The notes under the pieces were generated by a model. The model made no database searches. It worked only from the letters and a program-made list of their open reading frames with translations, and was not told the origin of the DNA. Below, piece after piece: positions 8,404 to 17,498 of a DNA stretch of 64,000 nucleotides. This DNA is from Enterovibrio paralichthyis (GTDB lineage: Bacteria; Pseudomonadota; Gammaproteobacteria; Enterobacterales; Vibrionaceae): contig NZ_JAHUTS010000008.1 of assembly GCF_019209835.1 (NCBI RefSeq), positions 62,001 through 126,000 of the forward strand, in the 5' to 3' direction. Numbering within the stretch: the stretch's first letter is position 1; each line of letters begins with the position of its first letter. The position numbers were made by a program, and so were the translations under genes.

Positions 8404-9189
8404 ATGAAGAAGTTACTGATCACCAGCCTTTTGCTGGCCACTGTGTCGGGGTGCAGCGCACTGAACCCGGAAGCCCTGTTGGCGCAGAATGACATTGTGC
8501 AAGGTACGACAGACACCGATGCGGTGGAAGGTACCACACAACCGGAAGGGGAAGGGCTGGTCGGTTTGCTTCGTCAGCGCGAAGATCCGGTTGCCGGTGA
8601 CCCAAGCTGGGCGCCATTGCTGCCGGCACGCCAGCCAGAGCATTATGCAACGGCCACGGGTTCACTGTTCAATGTCGGGCAGGCGCAGAACCTCTATGAC
8701 GATACCAAGCCTCGCGGCATTGGCGATATCGTCACCGTGATGCTGGAAGAAAAAACCCAGGCGAAAAAAAGCGCCAGCAGCGACGCGGCTAAATCAAGCG
8801 ATCTCAGTATGGACCCGCTTGAGCTGGGCGGTCAGGAAGTGACCATTGGCGAGCGTAACCTTTCTTACGCGGCAAGCCATGACAACTCCACCAGCGGCTC
8901 AACCAGTGCAGATCAGAGCAACAGCATCAGCGGTTCGATCTCTGTTGAAGTGATTGATGTGATGGCTAACGGTAACCTGATGATCCGTGGCGAAAAATGG
9001 CTGACACTTAACACCGGCGACGAATATATCCGCCTGAGCGGCACCATCCGCCCGGATGATATCAGCCCGGAAAACACCATTGCCTCAACCCGCATTTCCA
9101 ACGCACGCATCCAGTATTCCGGTACCGGAGATCGTCAGGATACGCAGGATCAGGGATGGTTGGCACGATTCTTTAATGTCGTCCTGTAA
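8404..9189 (+). CDS. flgH: FlgH, outer-membrane L-ring lipoprotein
   Basis: FlgH subunits make the L ring, the outer-membrane bushing around the rod. The 261-residue precursor has a lipoprotein signal (MKKLLITSLLLATVSGC) with lipobox Cys17. The mature part has the FlgH core DTKPRGIGDIVTVMLEE near 102-118 and the closing RPDDISPENTIASTRISNA segment near 215-233. It is slightly longer than the enteric protein because of an acidic, Pro/Glu-rich insert at about 30-75. AAAGGAG precedes the ATG. Confidence 0.96.
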   Translation: MKKLLITSLLLATVSGCSALNPEALLAQNDIVQGTTDTDAVEGTTQPEGEGLVGLLRQREDPVAGDPSWAPLLPARQPEHYATATGSLFNVGQAQNLYDDTKPRGIGDIVTVMLEEKTQAKKSASSDAAKSSDLSMDPLELGGQEVTIGERNLSYAASHDNSTSGSTSADQSNSISGSISVEVIDVMANGNLMIRGEKWLTLNTGDEYIRLSGTIRPDDISPENTIASTRISNARIQYSGTGDRQDTQDQGWLARFFNVVL

Positions 9190-9217
9190 TACGTAGATAC
9201 GTTGTCGGAGATTTGAC

Positions 9218-10309
9218 GTGAAGCATTGGCTGAAGCTTTTATTAGTAACTGTATTGGTAAGCCCGTTGGCGCAGGCAGCACGCATTAAAGACGTGTCCGA
9301 AGTGGCCGGGGTTCGTAGCAACCAACTGGTGGGTTACGGACTGGTCGTTGGTCTTGCCGGTACCGGTGAGAGCACACCTTTTACCGATCAAAGCTTTAAT
9401 GCCATGCTGCGCAACTTCGGCATTCAATTGCCGCCGGGCACCAAGCCAAAAACCAAAAACGTTGCCGCAGTCGCAGTCAGTGCAGAGCTGCCGGCCTTCT
9501 CTAAACAGGGTCAGAAAATTGACGTTACTGTGTCATCTATCGGTTCGGCAAAAAGCCTCCGTGGAGGCACACTGGTGCAAACCTTCCTCAAAGGTCTGGA
9601 TGGCAAAACCTACGCTGTGGCGCAGGGCAACCTGATTGTCGGTGGCTTCAGTGCGGAAGGGGCTGACGGATCTTCCATTGTCGGCAACACGCCAACCGTT
9701 GGACGCATTACCGACGGGGCAACGGTTGAACAGGAAGTACCCACGCCATTTGGCCGTGGCGACCATATTACCTTCAACCTGTTTGACTCCGATTTCACGA
9801 CCGCGCAGCGCATGGCGGATTCCATCAACAGTTTCCTGGGGCCAAACACCGCGTCAGCAATGGATGCAACCTCGGTACGTGTCCGTGCGCCGCGGGATTT
9901 GTCGCAGCGTGTCGCTTTCCTGTCGACGGTTGAAAACCTGGAATTCCAGCCAGCAGATGCGGCAGCCAAAATCATTGTAAATAGCCGTACCGGTACCATT
10001 GTCGTGGGTCAAAACGTGCGTTTGCGACCTGCCGCCATTACCCACGGTGGCATGACAGTCACCATCAATGAAAACCTGCAGGTGAGTCAGCCAAATGCGC
10101 TTGCCGGTGGGGAAACCGTGGTGGTGCCGGACTCCGGGGTAGAAGTGAAAGAAGAAGATGGCCGTATGTTCCACTTCCAACCGGGTGTCACCCTGGATGA
10201 TCTCGTCCGTGCCGTGAATGGCGTGGGGGCAGCTCCTTCAGATCTGATGGCAATTTTGCAGGCGCTCAAACAAGCGGGCGCGATCGACGGTCAACTGATA
10301 GTGATTTAA
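9218..10309 (+). CDS. flgI: FlgI, periplasmic P-ring protein
   Basis: FlgI forms the P ring in the peptidoglycan layer around the rod. It starts at a GTG (9218) with a GGAG upstream. The following MKHWLKLLLVTVLVSPLAQA is a Sec signal peptide cleaved near residue 20. The mature protein begins with the highly conserved ARIKDVSEVAGVRSNQLVGYGLVVGLAGTG and ends with DLVRAVNGVGAAPSDLMAILQALKQAGA. Length (363) is standard. flgJ begins 3 bases after the stop. Confidence 0.97.
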   Translation: MKHWLKLLLVTVLVSPLAQAARIKDVSEVAGVRSNQLVGYGLVVGLAGTGESTPFTDQSFNAMLRNFGIQLPPGTKPKTKNVAAVAVSAELPAFSKQGQKIDVTVSSIGSAKSLRGGTLVQTFLKGLDGKTYAVAQGNLIVGGFSAEGADGSSIVGNTPTVGRITDGATVEQEVPTPFGRGDHITFNLFDSDFTTAQRMADSINSFLGPNTASAMDATSVRVRAPRDLSQRVAFLSTVENLEFQPADAAAKIIVNSRTGTIVVGQNVRLRPAAITHGGMTVTINENLQVSQPNALAGGETVVVPDSGVEVKEEDGRMFHFQPGVTLDDLVRAVNGVGAAPSDLMAILQALKQAGAIDGQLIVI

Positions 10310-10312
10310 GCC

Positions 10313-11293
10313 ATGAAAGCACCTTTAGACACAGGTTTTATTCATGACCTCAGCCAACTGGACGTACTGCGCCAAAAAGCGGCAAACGGCGAGCAGTCTG
10401 ATGATGCGCTGAAAGCGGCTGCCGAGCAGTTTGAAGCCCTGTTTACCCAGATGCTGTTCAAGTCCATGCGTCAGGCTAACGAAGCATTCGAGTCTGATCT
10501 TGTGGATAACCGCACCTCCAAGTTTTACGAACAGATGGCCGATGAACAACTGGCGAGCGCCCTGTCCCGCGAAGGCTCGCTCGGGCTGGCGGATTTGATT
10601 GTCCAGCAGTTCAAAGGCTCGATGATCAGCGAACCGATGGATGTGGGTGCCAACAGCGCCAGTGACCGCATTCGGCTTCAGCCAACTCAGCCGAGTGCGC
10701 CTCTGTCACCGGAAGCCGATGCGTTGAAAGCGCAAACCCCGGCGTTGGGTGATGACGTGGTTATCCCAAGTGCCCATATGCTGGCGCAGCAAAATGCCAC
10801 GCCCGCGCCAAAAGCGGACAAACCTTTTGAATCACCGGATGAATTTGTTTCCCGTTTAACGCCCTATGCGAAAAAAGCGGCGCGTATGCTGGGAACCGAC
10901 CCGGCACTGTTGATTGCGCAGGCAGCTCTGGAAACCGGTTGGGGTAAAAAGGTGATCGCTAACGCCCGCGGTTCAAGCAACAACCTGTTTAACATCAAAG
11001 CTGATCCCCGTTGGTATGGTGGCAAAGTCGCTACCCAGACCCTTGAATTTTACGATGATATTCCTGTGCAGGAAATGGCCTCGTTTCGCGCCTATGCTTC
11101 TTATGAGGACAGCTTTAACGACTACGTCAGCTTCCTGAACCGTAATCCGCGTTACGCAACAGCATTGCAGCAAAGCGCGCAGCCTGAGCAGTTTATCCGT
11201 GGTATTCACCAGGCAGGTTACGCAACGGATCCTCAATATTCCGATAAAGTACTCAGCGTATTTAATCGTGTAAAAGGCATGATGGAGCCCTAA
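10313..11293 (+). CDS. flgJ: FlgJ, rod cap and peptidoglycan hydrolase
   Basis: FlgJ caps the rod during assembly and opens the peptidoglycan. Residues about 1-110 are the rod-binding domain (AAEQFEALFTQMLFKSMRQA). A Pro/Ala/Ser-rich linker follows to about 165. Residues about 175-326 are a glucosaminidase domain with the catalytic Glu near 207 in AQAALETGWGKK and the SSNNLFNIKA and YATDPQYSDK motifs. This dual-domain form is the gammaproteobacterial type. It ends the flgFGHIJ run, though a small extra gene follows within 60 bases. Confidence 0.96.
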   Translation: MKAPLDTGFIHDLSQLDVLRQKAANGEQSDDALKAAAEQFEALFTQMLFKSMRQANEAFESDLVDNRTSKFYEQMADEQLASALSREGSLGLADLIVQQFKGSMISEPMDVGANSASDRIRLQPTQPSAPLSPEADALKAQTPALGDDVVIPSAHMLAQQNATPAPKADKPFESPDEFVSRLTPYAKKAARMLGTDPALLIAQAALETGWGKKVIANARGSSNNLFNIKADPRWYGGKVATQTLEFYDDIPVQEMASFRAYASYEDSFNDYVSFLNRNPRYATALQQSAQPEQFIRGIHQAGYATDPQYSDKVLSVFNRVKGMMEP

Positions 11294-11350
11294 GCGGCCG
11301 CAGTGGCGGTGATGTCGCTGCTCGCTCTGTCTTTGAACAAGGGAAACCCG

Positions 11351-11809
11351 ATGGCCGAGCAGCAACCCACACCGCAGCAACCCTCAGAGCCGCAATCCCA
11401 GAACATTTCCAGTTTTGCCAACGGCTCTATTCACCGCGATCCCTTTATCCGGTCTTTTCTCGACAAAACCCCAAAAGATGTCGCGGACTCATTTACCGAT
11501 GCCCAACTGTTGCAATTGAAGCTGATGTTCGGCACCCGCGCCAAAGCCCGTCATGCCATTGATGTGCGTACTGTCGTGGGTGGCTTTGGCTGGAATTACT
11601 ACCTGGTATTCCTGTTTGGCCGCAACCGCCGTGATTTAACCCGAGCAGAACAGAAAGCGGCGAATGCCAGCCGGATCCTGGTGATGTTGGCGGGAACCTT
11701 CGTGCTGTTTTCCATCGTCGTAACCTCGCTTTATCTGCTCAAATCCTTCCTGGGTATCGATGTGTTACCCAATTTCTCATTTGGGCTTTGGACCTGGCTG
11801 ACCAGCTAG
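11351..11809 (+). CDS. Small membrane protein of unknown function between flgJ and flgK
   Basis: I do not recognise a characterised function. From ATG 11351 (preceded by AAGGGAAA) the product has 152 residues. A GTG at 11303 would add 16 residues. The N-terminus is Gln/Pro-rich and low in complexity. The next part has RDPFIRSFLDKTPKDVADSF and an IDVRTVVGG segment, then YYLVFLFGRNRRDLTR, a basic patch. A clear membrane helix (about 107-131) and a short hydrophobic tail close the protein. Similar proteins occur in marine gammaproteobacteria, and I recall some being misannotated as a shikimate-pathway transferase; nothing here supports that enzyme. It is oriented with the operon and probably read through from flgJ. 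Its place inside the flagellar cluster is unusual. Confidence 0.75.
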   Translation: MAEQQPTPQQPSEPQSQNISSFANGSIHRDPFIRSFLDKTPKDVADSFTDAQLLQLKLMFGTRAKARHAIDVRTVVGGFGWNYYLVFLFGRNRRDLTRAEQKAANASRILVMLAGTFVLFSIVVTSLYLLKSFLGIDVLPNFSFGLWTWLTS

Positions 11810-11911
11810 CGGCAGACCCGTAGCGGCAATCCCTTGCCTGTTGGTAAGAGAGATACCTTCAAAATGCGCAAATAAACAGCTATCTATATGAAATTTAGAG
11901 ATTTAATTGTG

Positions 11912-11926
11912 TGGCACGATTCTTGA
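11912..11926 (+). promoter_or_regulatory. Sigma-54-type promoter for flgKL
   Basis: TGGCAC, 5 bases, TTGA with GG and G 12 bases apart. The -12 dinucleotide is GA, not GC. Predicted start near 11938, about 46 bases before flgK. Confidence 0.72.
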
Positions 11927-11983
11927 ATTGTTCTGTGCAATAGATAATTTCGTAGGTTATGCGTTTCCGCATACGGAGGCAGA

Positions 11984-13861
11984 ATGGGGTTTGATCTGCT
12001 GACGCTCGGTTCTCAGGGCGTTCTGACAGCACAGCGACAGCTGAATACAACGGGTCACAACATTTCGAATGTGAATACTGAAGGCTATAGCCGTCAGTCC
12101 GTTGAGCAGCGCGCGAATGACTCCGCCTATTGGTCGGCAAACCAATGGGGCGCCGGTGTGCATGCGGCCGCCGTACGCCGCAACTACGACAAATTTGCCA
12201 CCAACGAATTCAACATCACCACCTCGGCACTGGCTCACGCCCAAACCCGCAACGGCCAGTTGACCCTGCTTGATGACATGATGTCCCACTCCGCCAAGAA
12301 AATTCCCGAGAACATGAACGAGTTCTATGGCGCGGTGAAAGGGCTGGCAGACAGCCCGAGTGACATGGGCGCGCGCAAAGTGGTGCTGGAAAAATCCCGC
12401 CTCGTTGCCGCAGGCCTCAACGACATTAATAACGTTCTGCAGACCCAGGAAGCAGATACCTCGGTCGAGATTGATGCCACGCTGCAACGTATGAATGATA
12501 TCGGCCGTGAGATTGTCGATATCCACAAAGCGCTGCTGAAAAGTCAGGCGGTGGACAACGATCTGCTCGACCGTCACCAGCAACTTATCAACGAATTGTC
12601 TGAGTTCACTCAGGTCAGCGTAAACCAACGGGATGACGGTCTGTATAACGTCATTATCGGCAGTGGTCATACGCTGGTTTCCGGCCTGCATTCCAGTGAG
12701 CTGCAAACCGTGCCCGGCGTGCCGGATCACCAAAAACGCCGTTTGGCGCTGGTGGAAGGGAAGACGCTGAAGCCGATTGATAACAGTGATATCCGCGGCA
12801 AGCTCGGCGCCATGTTCGAATACCGTGACCAGACGCTGGCACAGGCGAGGGATGAAATTGGCCGTCTGGCGGCGGGCTTTGCCATGTCGATCAACGAGCT
12901 GCAGTCACAAGGTTATGATCTCAGCGGGCAGGTGGGTGAGAACATCTACATTGACTTCAACAGTGATGACATTGCGGATGACCGTGTAGTCAAAGGCTCA
13001 GACTCCACTGCCGAGTTGAAGGTCTACATTGACGATCTTTCCAAACTGAAAATCGGTGACTACCAGCTTAAGTTTGATGGCAGCCAGTACACCATTATGG
13101 ATCCGGAAAAGAATGCCGTGGCGGTCACGCCATCCGGTACGCCGCCATCCATCAATGTCGATGGCCTGCGCATTCAGGTGGATATCGGCCTTGCCGCCGG
13201 TGAGCGTGTGATTATCCGTCCGGTACGTCAGGCTGCCGGCCAGATTGGTGTGACCATGGAAGATCCCGCGAAGATTGCCGCGCAAAGTTATGTCAGCTCG
13301 AAATCTATTCTCACCGGACAGGGCGATCTGAAGGTGTTGCAGCAAGGTGCGCAGCAGGAATTTCAGGTCGCGATTTCGCCGGATGCTTCCCAATTCGCGG
13401 TGCTGGATATGAAAGGTAATATCCTCTTGGCGCCACAGGCCTATCCGCCATCAACGCCGGTCACCGTAAACGGCACCATCTTTGAACTGAGCGGTGGCGC
13501 AGCGCCGGAAGATTTGTTTGCTGTCAGCCTGCTGCCCGCAGACGGGGAAAACGGCAACCTTATCCGTATGCAGCAACTGCAGACCCAAAAGTTGATGGAC
13601 GGTGGCCGCTCCAGCCTGATTGATGTTTTCGAAGGGTTAAACACCGACCTTGGCGTGCAGAAGGCTTCTTTCGCCCGCCTGGAAGATGTCAGCCGTGTTG
13701 AGCACGACGCAGCAGCAGGCCGTGTGGCGGAGATTTCGGGGGTGAACCTCGATGAAGAAGCGGCCAACATGATGAAATTCCAGCAAGCCTATATGGCGTC
13801 GTCGCGCATCATGACGGCAGCCAACGAAACCTTTGAAACCCTGCTGAATGCAACCCGATAA
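11984..13861 (+). CDS. flgK: FlgK, first hook-filament junction protein
   Basis: FlgK joins hook and filament. The 625-residue protein has the N-terminal D0 motif (MGFDLLTLGSQGVLTAQRQL, then GHNISNVNTEGYSRQ near 25-39) and the C-terminal flagellin-type helix (VNLDEEAANMMKFQQAYMASSRIMTAANE near 586-614). A large variable middle (about 330-540) looks like extra outer domains, as is common in Vibrionaceae. An ACGGAGG ribosome-binding site precedes the ATG. flgL follows after about 11 bases. Both are FlgN clients. Confidence 0.95.
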   Translation: MGFDLLTLGSQGVLTAQRQLNTTGHNISNVNTEGYSRQSVEQRANDSAYWSANQWGAGVHAAAVRRNYDKFATNEFNITTSALAHAQTRNGQLTLLDDMMSHSAKKIPENMNEFYGAVKGLADSPSDMGARKVVLEKSRLVAAGLNDINNVLQTQEADTSVEIDATLQRMNDIGREIVDIHKALLKSQAVDNDLLDRHQQLINELSEFTQVSVNQRDDGLYNVIIGSGHTLVSGLHSSELQTVPGVPDHQKRRLALVEGKTLKPIDNSDIRGKLGAMFEYRDQTLAQARDEIGRLAAGFAMSINELQSQGYDLSGQVGENIYIDFNSDDIADDRVVKGSDSTAELKVYIDDLSKLKIGDYQLKFDGSQYTIMDPEKNAVAVTPSGTPPSINVDGLRIQVDIGLAAGERVIIRPVRQAAGQIGVTMEDPAKIAAQSYVSSKSILTGQGDLKVLQQGAQQEFQVAISPDASQFAVLDMKGNILLAPQAYPPSTPVTVNGTIFELSGGAAPEDLFAVSLLPADGENGNLIRMQQLQTQKLMDGGRSSLIDVFEGLNTDLGVQKASFARLEDVSRVEHDAAAGRVAEISGVNLDEEAANMMKFQQAYMASSRIMTAANETFETLLNATR

Positions 13862-13872
13862 GGATCTGAGTG

Positions 13873-15066
13873 ATGATTAGCCGTATTGCCAGTTTTCACA
13901 ATTACCAGTCAGTGTCCAATGACCTGATGCGCCAGCAGGTGAAGTTGCAGGATAACCAGGATCAACTCGCCACAGGCAAACGAGTGTTGACGGCGGGGGA
14001 TGACCCGGTGTCGTCTATCTATATCCAGAACTTCCGCCAGCAGGACAAACAACTCGACCAGTATGTCGACTCCATCACCCTGGCGCGTAACCGCCAGACC
14101 CGTGCCGAAATCGCGGTGGATGACGCTGAGCAGCTGGTTGACAGTGCCAAGCGCAAAACCATGGAAATGATCAACGGTTCGTTGTCTGAAGATGACCGCA
14201 CTGCGCACAAACAGGATCTGAAAGGCCTGTACGACAACTTCATGAACCTGGTCAATGCCAAGGATGAGTCCGGCAATTTCCTGTTTTCCGGTACCCAGTC
14301 GAGCAAGCAACCGTTTTACCGTGATGGTGCTCTGAATGTGCGTTATGCCGGTGATAGTTATCATCGCACGGCACAGGTAGCGCCGGCGGTTGAAGTACAG
14401 ACCAGCGATCCGGGCGATCAGGTGTTTATGGAGATAGAAAACCCGTTTGGTGACTATCAGCCAGAGTACGATCTGCAAAGCGGCTCGCTGCTTTTGCTGG
14501 CGAATGCGCGCAACACTAACAACGCTGACAATTCTGAATATGCGGTGAGCTTCAGTGTGGATGGCAACGGCCAGACCATGTATGAACTGACGCAGGATGG
14601 GAATGTGGTAAACAGCGGTGTGTACGACCCGCAAAACGGTGTGCAGTGGGGCACGGTGAGCATGAGCTTTGAGGGCGAAATGCTGGATGGCGACCGCATC
14701 GTCCTTGAGCGTCAGGGTACTTTCAATGTGTTTGATGCGTTTAAAAGGGGTATTGAGCTTTCCGACGAAAGCATTTTCAATGCGTCAGCCACCGCAGAGT
14801 TACATCAGGTAACCGAACAATTCGCTGGGGCCTTTAAACATCTCAACAAGGCACGTTCAGAAATCGGTACCCGCTTGACGACGCTCGACAGGCAGGAAAG
14901 TATGCACAAGGATTTCAAACTGGTGCTGAACCGCTCGCTCGGTACCATGGAAGATCTGGATTACTCGACGGCAGTGATCGACATGAACGAAAACCTGCTG
15001 GCACTGCAAGCCTCGCAAAAGGCGTTTTCCAAAGCCAAAGAGCTGACCCTGTTCAATTACGTGTAA
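13873..15066 (+). CDS. flgL: FlgL, second hook-filament junction protein
   Basis: FlgL sits between FlgK and the filament. ATG 13873 is preferred to the adjacent GTG 13870; AAGGAT upstream suits either. The product (397 residues) starts MISRIASFHNYQSVSNDLMRQQ, with LATGKRVLTAGDDPVSSI near 36-53, the flagellin-like N-terminal signature. It ends with LDYSTAVIDMNENLLALQASQKAFSKAKELTLFNYV-type flagellin homology. It closes the flgKL unit before the accessory island. Confidence 0.95.
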   Translation: MISRIASFHNYQSVSNDLMRQQVKLQDNQDQLATGKRVLTAGDDPVSSIYIQNFRQQDKQLDQYVDSITLARNRQTRAEIAVDDAEQLVDSAKRKTMEMINGSLSEDDRTAHKQDLKGLYDNFMNLVNAKDESGNFLFSGTQSSKQPFYRDGALNVRYAGDSYHRTAQVAPAVEVQTSDPGDQVFMEIENPFGDYQPEYDLQSGSLLLLANARNTNNADNSEYAVSFSVDGNGQTMYELTQDGNVVNSGVYDPQNGVQWGTVSMSFEGEMLDGDRIVLERQGTFNVFDAFKRGIELSDESIFNASATAELHQVTEQFAGAFKHLNKARSEIGTRLTTLDRQESMHKDFKLVLNRSLGTMEDLDYSTAVIDMNENLLALQASQKAFSKAKELTLFNYV

Positions 15067-15073
15067 TCCCAAT

Positions 15074-15116
15074 CGGTTCCTACTACCTATAGCCCTGGGC
15101 TCTGGAACGGGAACCG
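15074..15116. terminator. Possible hairpin between flgL and the convergent AraC gene
   Basis: CGGTTCC (15074-15080) can pair with GGAACCG (15110-15116). A smaller AGCCC/GGGCT hairpin lies inside at 15091-15101. It sits exactly between two convergent stops, but the plus-strand side lacks a T-run, so intrinsic termination is uncertain. Confidence 0.35.
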
Positions 15117-15124
15117 TCATCTTC

Positions 15125-16012
15125 CTACCCAAACAACTTCCTAAATTCGGTCGGTGTCATGCTCTTTGCCGCCTTGAACTGGCGGTTAAAGTTCGACAGG
15201 TTGGTAAATCCTACCTTTTCCGCTACCACAGAAACTGGTTTATTTGACCGCACCAACAGTTCACAGGCCTTGCCGAGCCGGTAGTTCTTCACGTAGTCGA
15301 TAAAACTGTCGGCAAAATGTTTCTCAAACATCCGGTAGACGGAACTCTCGCTCATATGCAGGTGTTTGCATATGTCCTGGACGGAAATTTGCGCGTGATA
15401 ATGCTCGGCGATAAACTGCTGCGCTTTTTCCAGCTTGTCGAGGATGGGCGTGTCTTTTGCCACGTAAAAACAATACGGGCGGGAGGTCAGCGTCTGCGCC
15501 GATTTGTCTTCACAAAGCAGCATAAGGATTTCCATCACCCTGACAAACTGGGCGACGGGTTTAAGCTGCGACGCACCATTCATCAAAGGGTACAAGGCTT
15601 CAAACGTTGCTTTTGACAGCTTCAATCCTTTGTTGGCGCGTACCAACATGTCACTGACGGTAGACAATGCCGGCACGGTGACCACCAGGGACTGAATCCA
15701 AGACTGATCAAGCCAGAGCACATGCGAACTACTCGGTTGCTCCCGCGTTGCCGTGGATGCTGATCGGGTAAGCATGTGCGGTAAGCCGGGGCCGGTCAGG
15801 TAGGCATAGCCGTGTGCAGCCTCGCCGACATAGTCATCAATGATGATTTTTCCCGCGGAAACATCATGCGGGTCAAAGTACAGCACCAGTTCAATTTCGT
15901 CGTGGTAATGCCAACCGCACGGCACGCCGATAGTTGGCTCTGTGCAGTGGTAGTCGGCAAAGTGCCAGCTGGGGCTGACCGCTTTTTGAACACGTTCAAT
16001 GGTAGGTTTCAT
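15125..16012 (-). CDS. AraC-family transcriptional regulator
   Basis: This 295-residue protein has a cupin-like ligand domain at the N-terminus (CGWHYHDEIELVLYFDPHD near 33-51, a typical sensing beta-barrel). The C-terminal 100 residues hold two helix-turn-helix motifs of the AraC/XylS type (ISVQDICKHLHMSESSVYRMF, then VSVVAEKVGFTNLSNFNRQFKAA). It is divergent from a SET-type sugar exporter across a 215-base gap, so it most likely controls that gene, probably in response to a sugar or related small molecule. It has no obvious link to the flagellar genes on either side and looks inserted between flgL and the flagellin region. The specific ligand cannot be read from sequence. Confidence 0.88.
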   Translation of the reverse strand: MKPTIERVQKAVSPSWHFADYHCTEPTIGVPCGWHYHDEIELVLYFDPHDVSAGKIIIDDYVGEAAHGYAYLTGPGLPHMLTRSASTATREQPSSSHVLWLDQSWIQSLVVTVPALSTVSDMLVRANKGLKLSKATFEALYPLMNGASQLKPVAQFVRVMEILMLLCEDKSAQTLTSRPYCFYVAKDTPILDKLEKAQQFIAEHYHAQISVQDICKHLHMSESSVYRMFEKHFADSFIDYVKNYRLGKACELLVRSNKPVSVVAEKVGFTNLSNFNRQFKAAKSMTPTEFRKLFG

Positions 16013-16107
16013 GGTGCTGCTTCATTGGATGATGATTGTCGCTGAAACCATTTTTACCCAGTTTGTCAGTGAGTTGGAAGAAAATGAATGAATAGTATCA
16101 GCGGTTG

Positions 16108-16123
16108 CTTGATAGCTATCACA
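16108..16123. promoter_or_regulatory. Possible CRP-binding site
   Basis: CTTGA, 6 bases, TCACA; on the other strand TGTGA-N6-TCAAG. One half-site is perfect and the other weaker. It lies in the gap between the divergent AraC and exporter genes, where catabolite control of a sugar-related pair would make sense. Confidence 0.4.
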
Positions 16124-16227
16124 CGGGATGCATATTTGTCCCTAAACTGCATCACAATTAAGAAATTTCCAAACGCGCCGGAGTCCGGCCGTCAGAGTAA
16201 GAACACAATCCTTGTGAGAAAAGACAA

Positions 16228-17448
16228 ATGAAAAACTACGTTAGTTTTTTAACCAATAAAGCATCGCTTTGCTACTTGCTGGTCTGCCTGTTTGCAGGTC
16301 TTGGCGGCGGCTTTTTCTATCCATTATTAGGGATTTTTGTTGTCGATGGATTGCACGCGACACCACTCCAGATGGGTGTGTTTCTCGCGATTTCAATTTG
16401 CAGTGGTGTGGTGGTTTCGCAACGCATCGCCAAACTGTCTGATGTGGGCTGGGATCGACGCCAAATCATTTTGCTGTCTCAGAGCGCCTTTATTGTCGTG
16501 ATGTCCCTGTTTATGGTGATACGCGATTATTACCTCGCGCTGGTGGTGATGATTTTCATCTCAAGCATCACAGCGTCATCCATGCCTCAGACCTTTGCCA
16601 TTGGCCGAGAGTATGCGGATAAAAACCTGGGCGATAACAGCACGCTGTTTGTGTCGCTGATGCGCGCCATGATGTCCCTGTCATGGGTGATTGGCCCGCC
16701 GCTGGCGTTTATTTTGTATGATGCGTTTGGCTTTAACGGGGCATTCCTGTTTGCTGCGACAACCATGGCGATTTCTATCTGCATCGTTTGGAACATGTTT
16801 CCGGCGGCAAAAATCAAGCAAGCCAGTGTTGAGGGTGTGGCCGAGATCCGCCAGTCATGGCGTAAAATTCCGGGTGCACCGCTGTATCTGGGCGCGGTAT
16901 TCATGCTGTTCTTTGCCAACAATATGTACGTGATGTCGCTGCCTTTATATGTCACGAAGGAGCTTGAGCTGGCAGGCTCAGTGGCAGGCCAGTTACTGGG
17001 GTTGGCCGCTTTTGTGGAAATTCCTGTGATGGTGCTGGCCGGTCTCTGGGCGGCGAAGGTCGCGCCGCAGCGCCTGATGGTATTGAGTGCGGCATCCGCT
17101 TGCCTCTTTTATACCTTGCTGTTTAATGCCGATTCCCTATGGCAAATGTACGCCCTGCAAATTTTGAACGGTATGGCGGTAGGTATCAGCGCGAGCCTGG
17201 GCATGGTGGTTATCCAGAATAAGATGCCGAACCAGATGGGCGTGGCAACCACGCTGTTTAACAACGCAATCATGATTGCCAGCCTGGCATCAAGCGTGAC
17301 CGTGGGGGTGGTGGCAGAGCTTTACAATTACCATATGGTGATCCTCGCCATGCTGATGGCAGGGACTGGTGCGTTTTTCCTGCTGTTGCTCTCAGCGCGG
17401 GAAACAAGGAGTACGCCATGTTCTGCCAACCTGATGGCAGATGCGTAA
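16228..17448 (+). CDS. MFS sugar efflux transporter, SET family-like
   Basis: A 406-residue inner-membrane protein with twelve predicted hydrophobic helices. It resembles the SetA/SetB sugar efflux family of the major facilitator superfamily. The clues are FFYPLLGIFVVDGLHATPLQMGVFL near 30-54, the loop QTFAIGREYADKN near 124-136, and LMRAMMSLSWVIGPPLAF near 145-162. Members export sugars such as lactose, IPTG or glucose analogues by proton exchange. GAGAAAAG precedes the ATG. The divergent AraC gene is its likely regulator, and a terminator follows directly. Substrate is unknown. I call the family with fair confidence but not setA itself. Confidence 0.85.
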   Translation: MKNYVSFLTNKASLCYLLVCLFAGLGGGFFYPLLGIFVVDGLHATPLQMGVFLAISICSGVVVSQRIAKLSDVGWDRRQIILLSQSAFIVVMSLFMVIRDYYLALVVMIFISSITASSMPQTFAIGREYADKNLGDNSTLFVSLMRAMMSLSWVIGPPLAFILYDAFGFNGAFLFAATTMAISICIVWNMFPAAKIKQASVEGVAEIRQSWRKIPGAPLYLGAVFMLFFANNMYVMSLPLYVTKELELAGSVAGQLLGLAAFVEIPVMVLAGLWAAKVAPQRLMVLSAASACLFYTLLFNADSLWQMYALQILNGMAVGISASLGMVVIQNKMPNQMGVATTLFNNAIMIASLASSVTVGVVAELYNYHMVILAMLMAGTGAFFLLLLSARETRSTPCSANLMADA

Positions 17449-17453
17449 AAGAC

Positions 17454-17480
17454 AAAGGTCAGCGTTTGCTGACCTTTTTT
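17454..17480. terminator. Intrinsic terminator between the exporter and the TPR-glycosyltransferase gene
   Basis: AAAGGTCAGC (17454-17463) pairs with GCTGACCTTT (17468-17477) around a GTTT loop and continues into T-residues. It lies between convergent genes, and the complementary A-tract on the left arm lets it act on both strands. Confidence 0.9.
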
Positions 17481-17498
17481 ACATCTTGCTGCCAGAGG

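Noticed and set aside
11303..11350. GTG 11303 as start of the flgJ-flgK interval gene
   Set aside because: The added 16 residues are poor in conserved character, and AAGGGAAA fits the ATG at 11351 better.
13909..14634. A 241-codon minus-strand frame opposite flgL
   Set aside because: Shadow of flgL with no supporting features.
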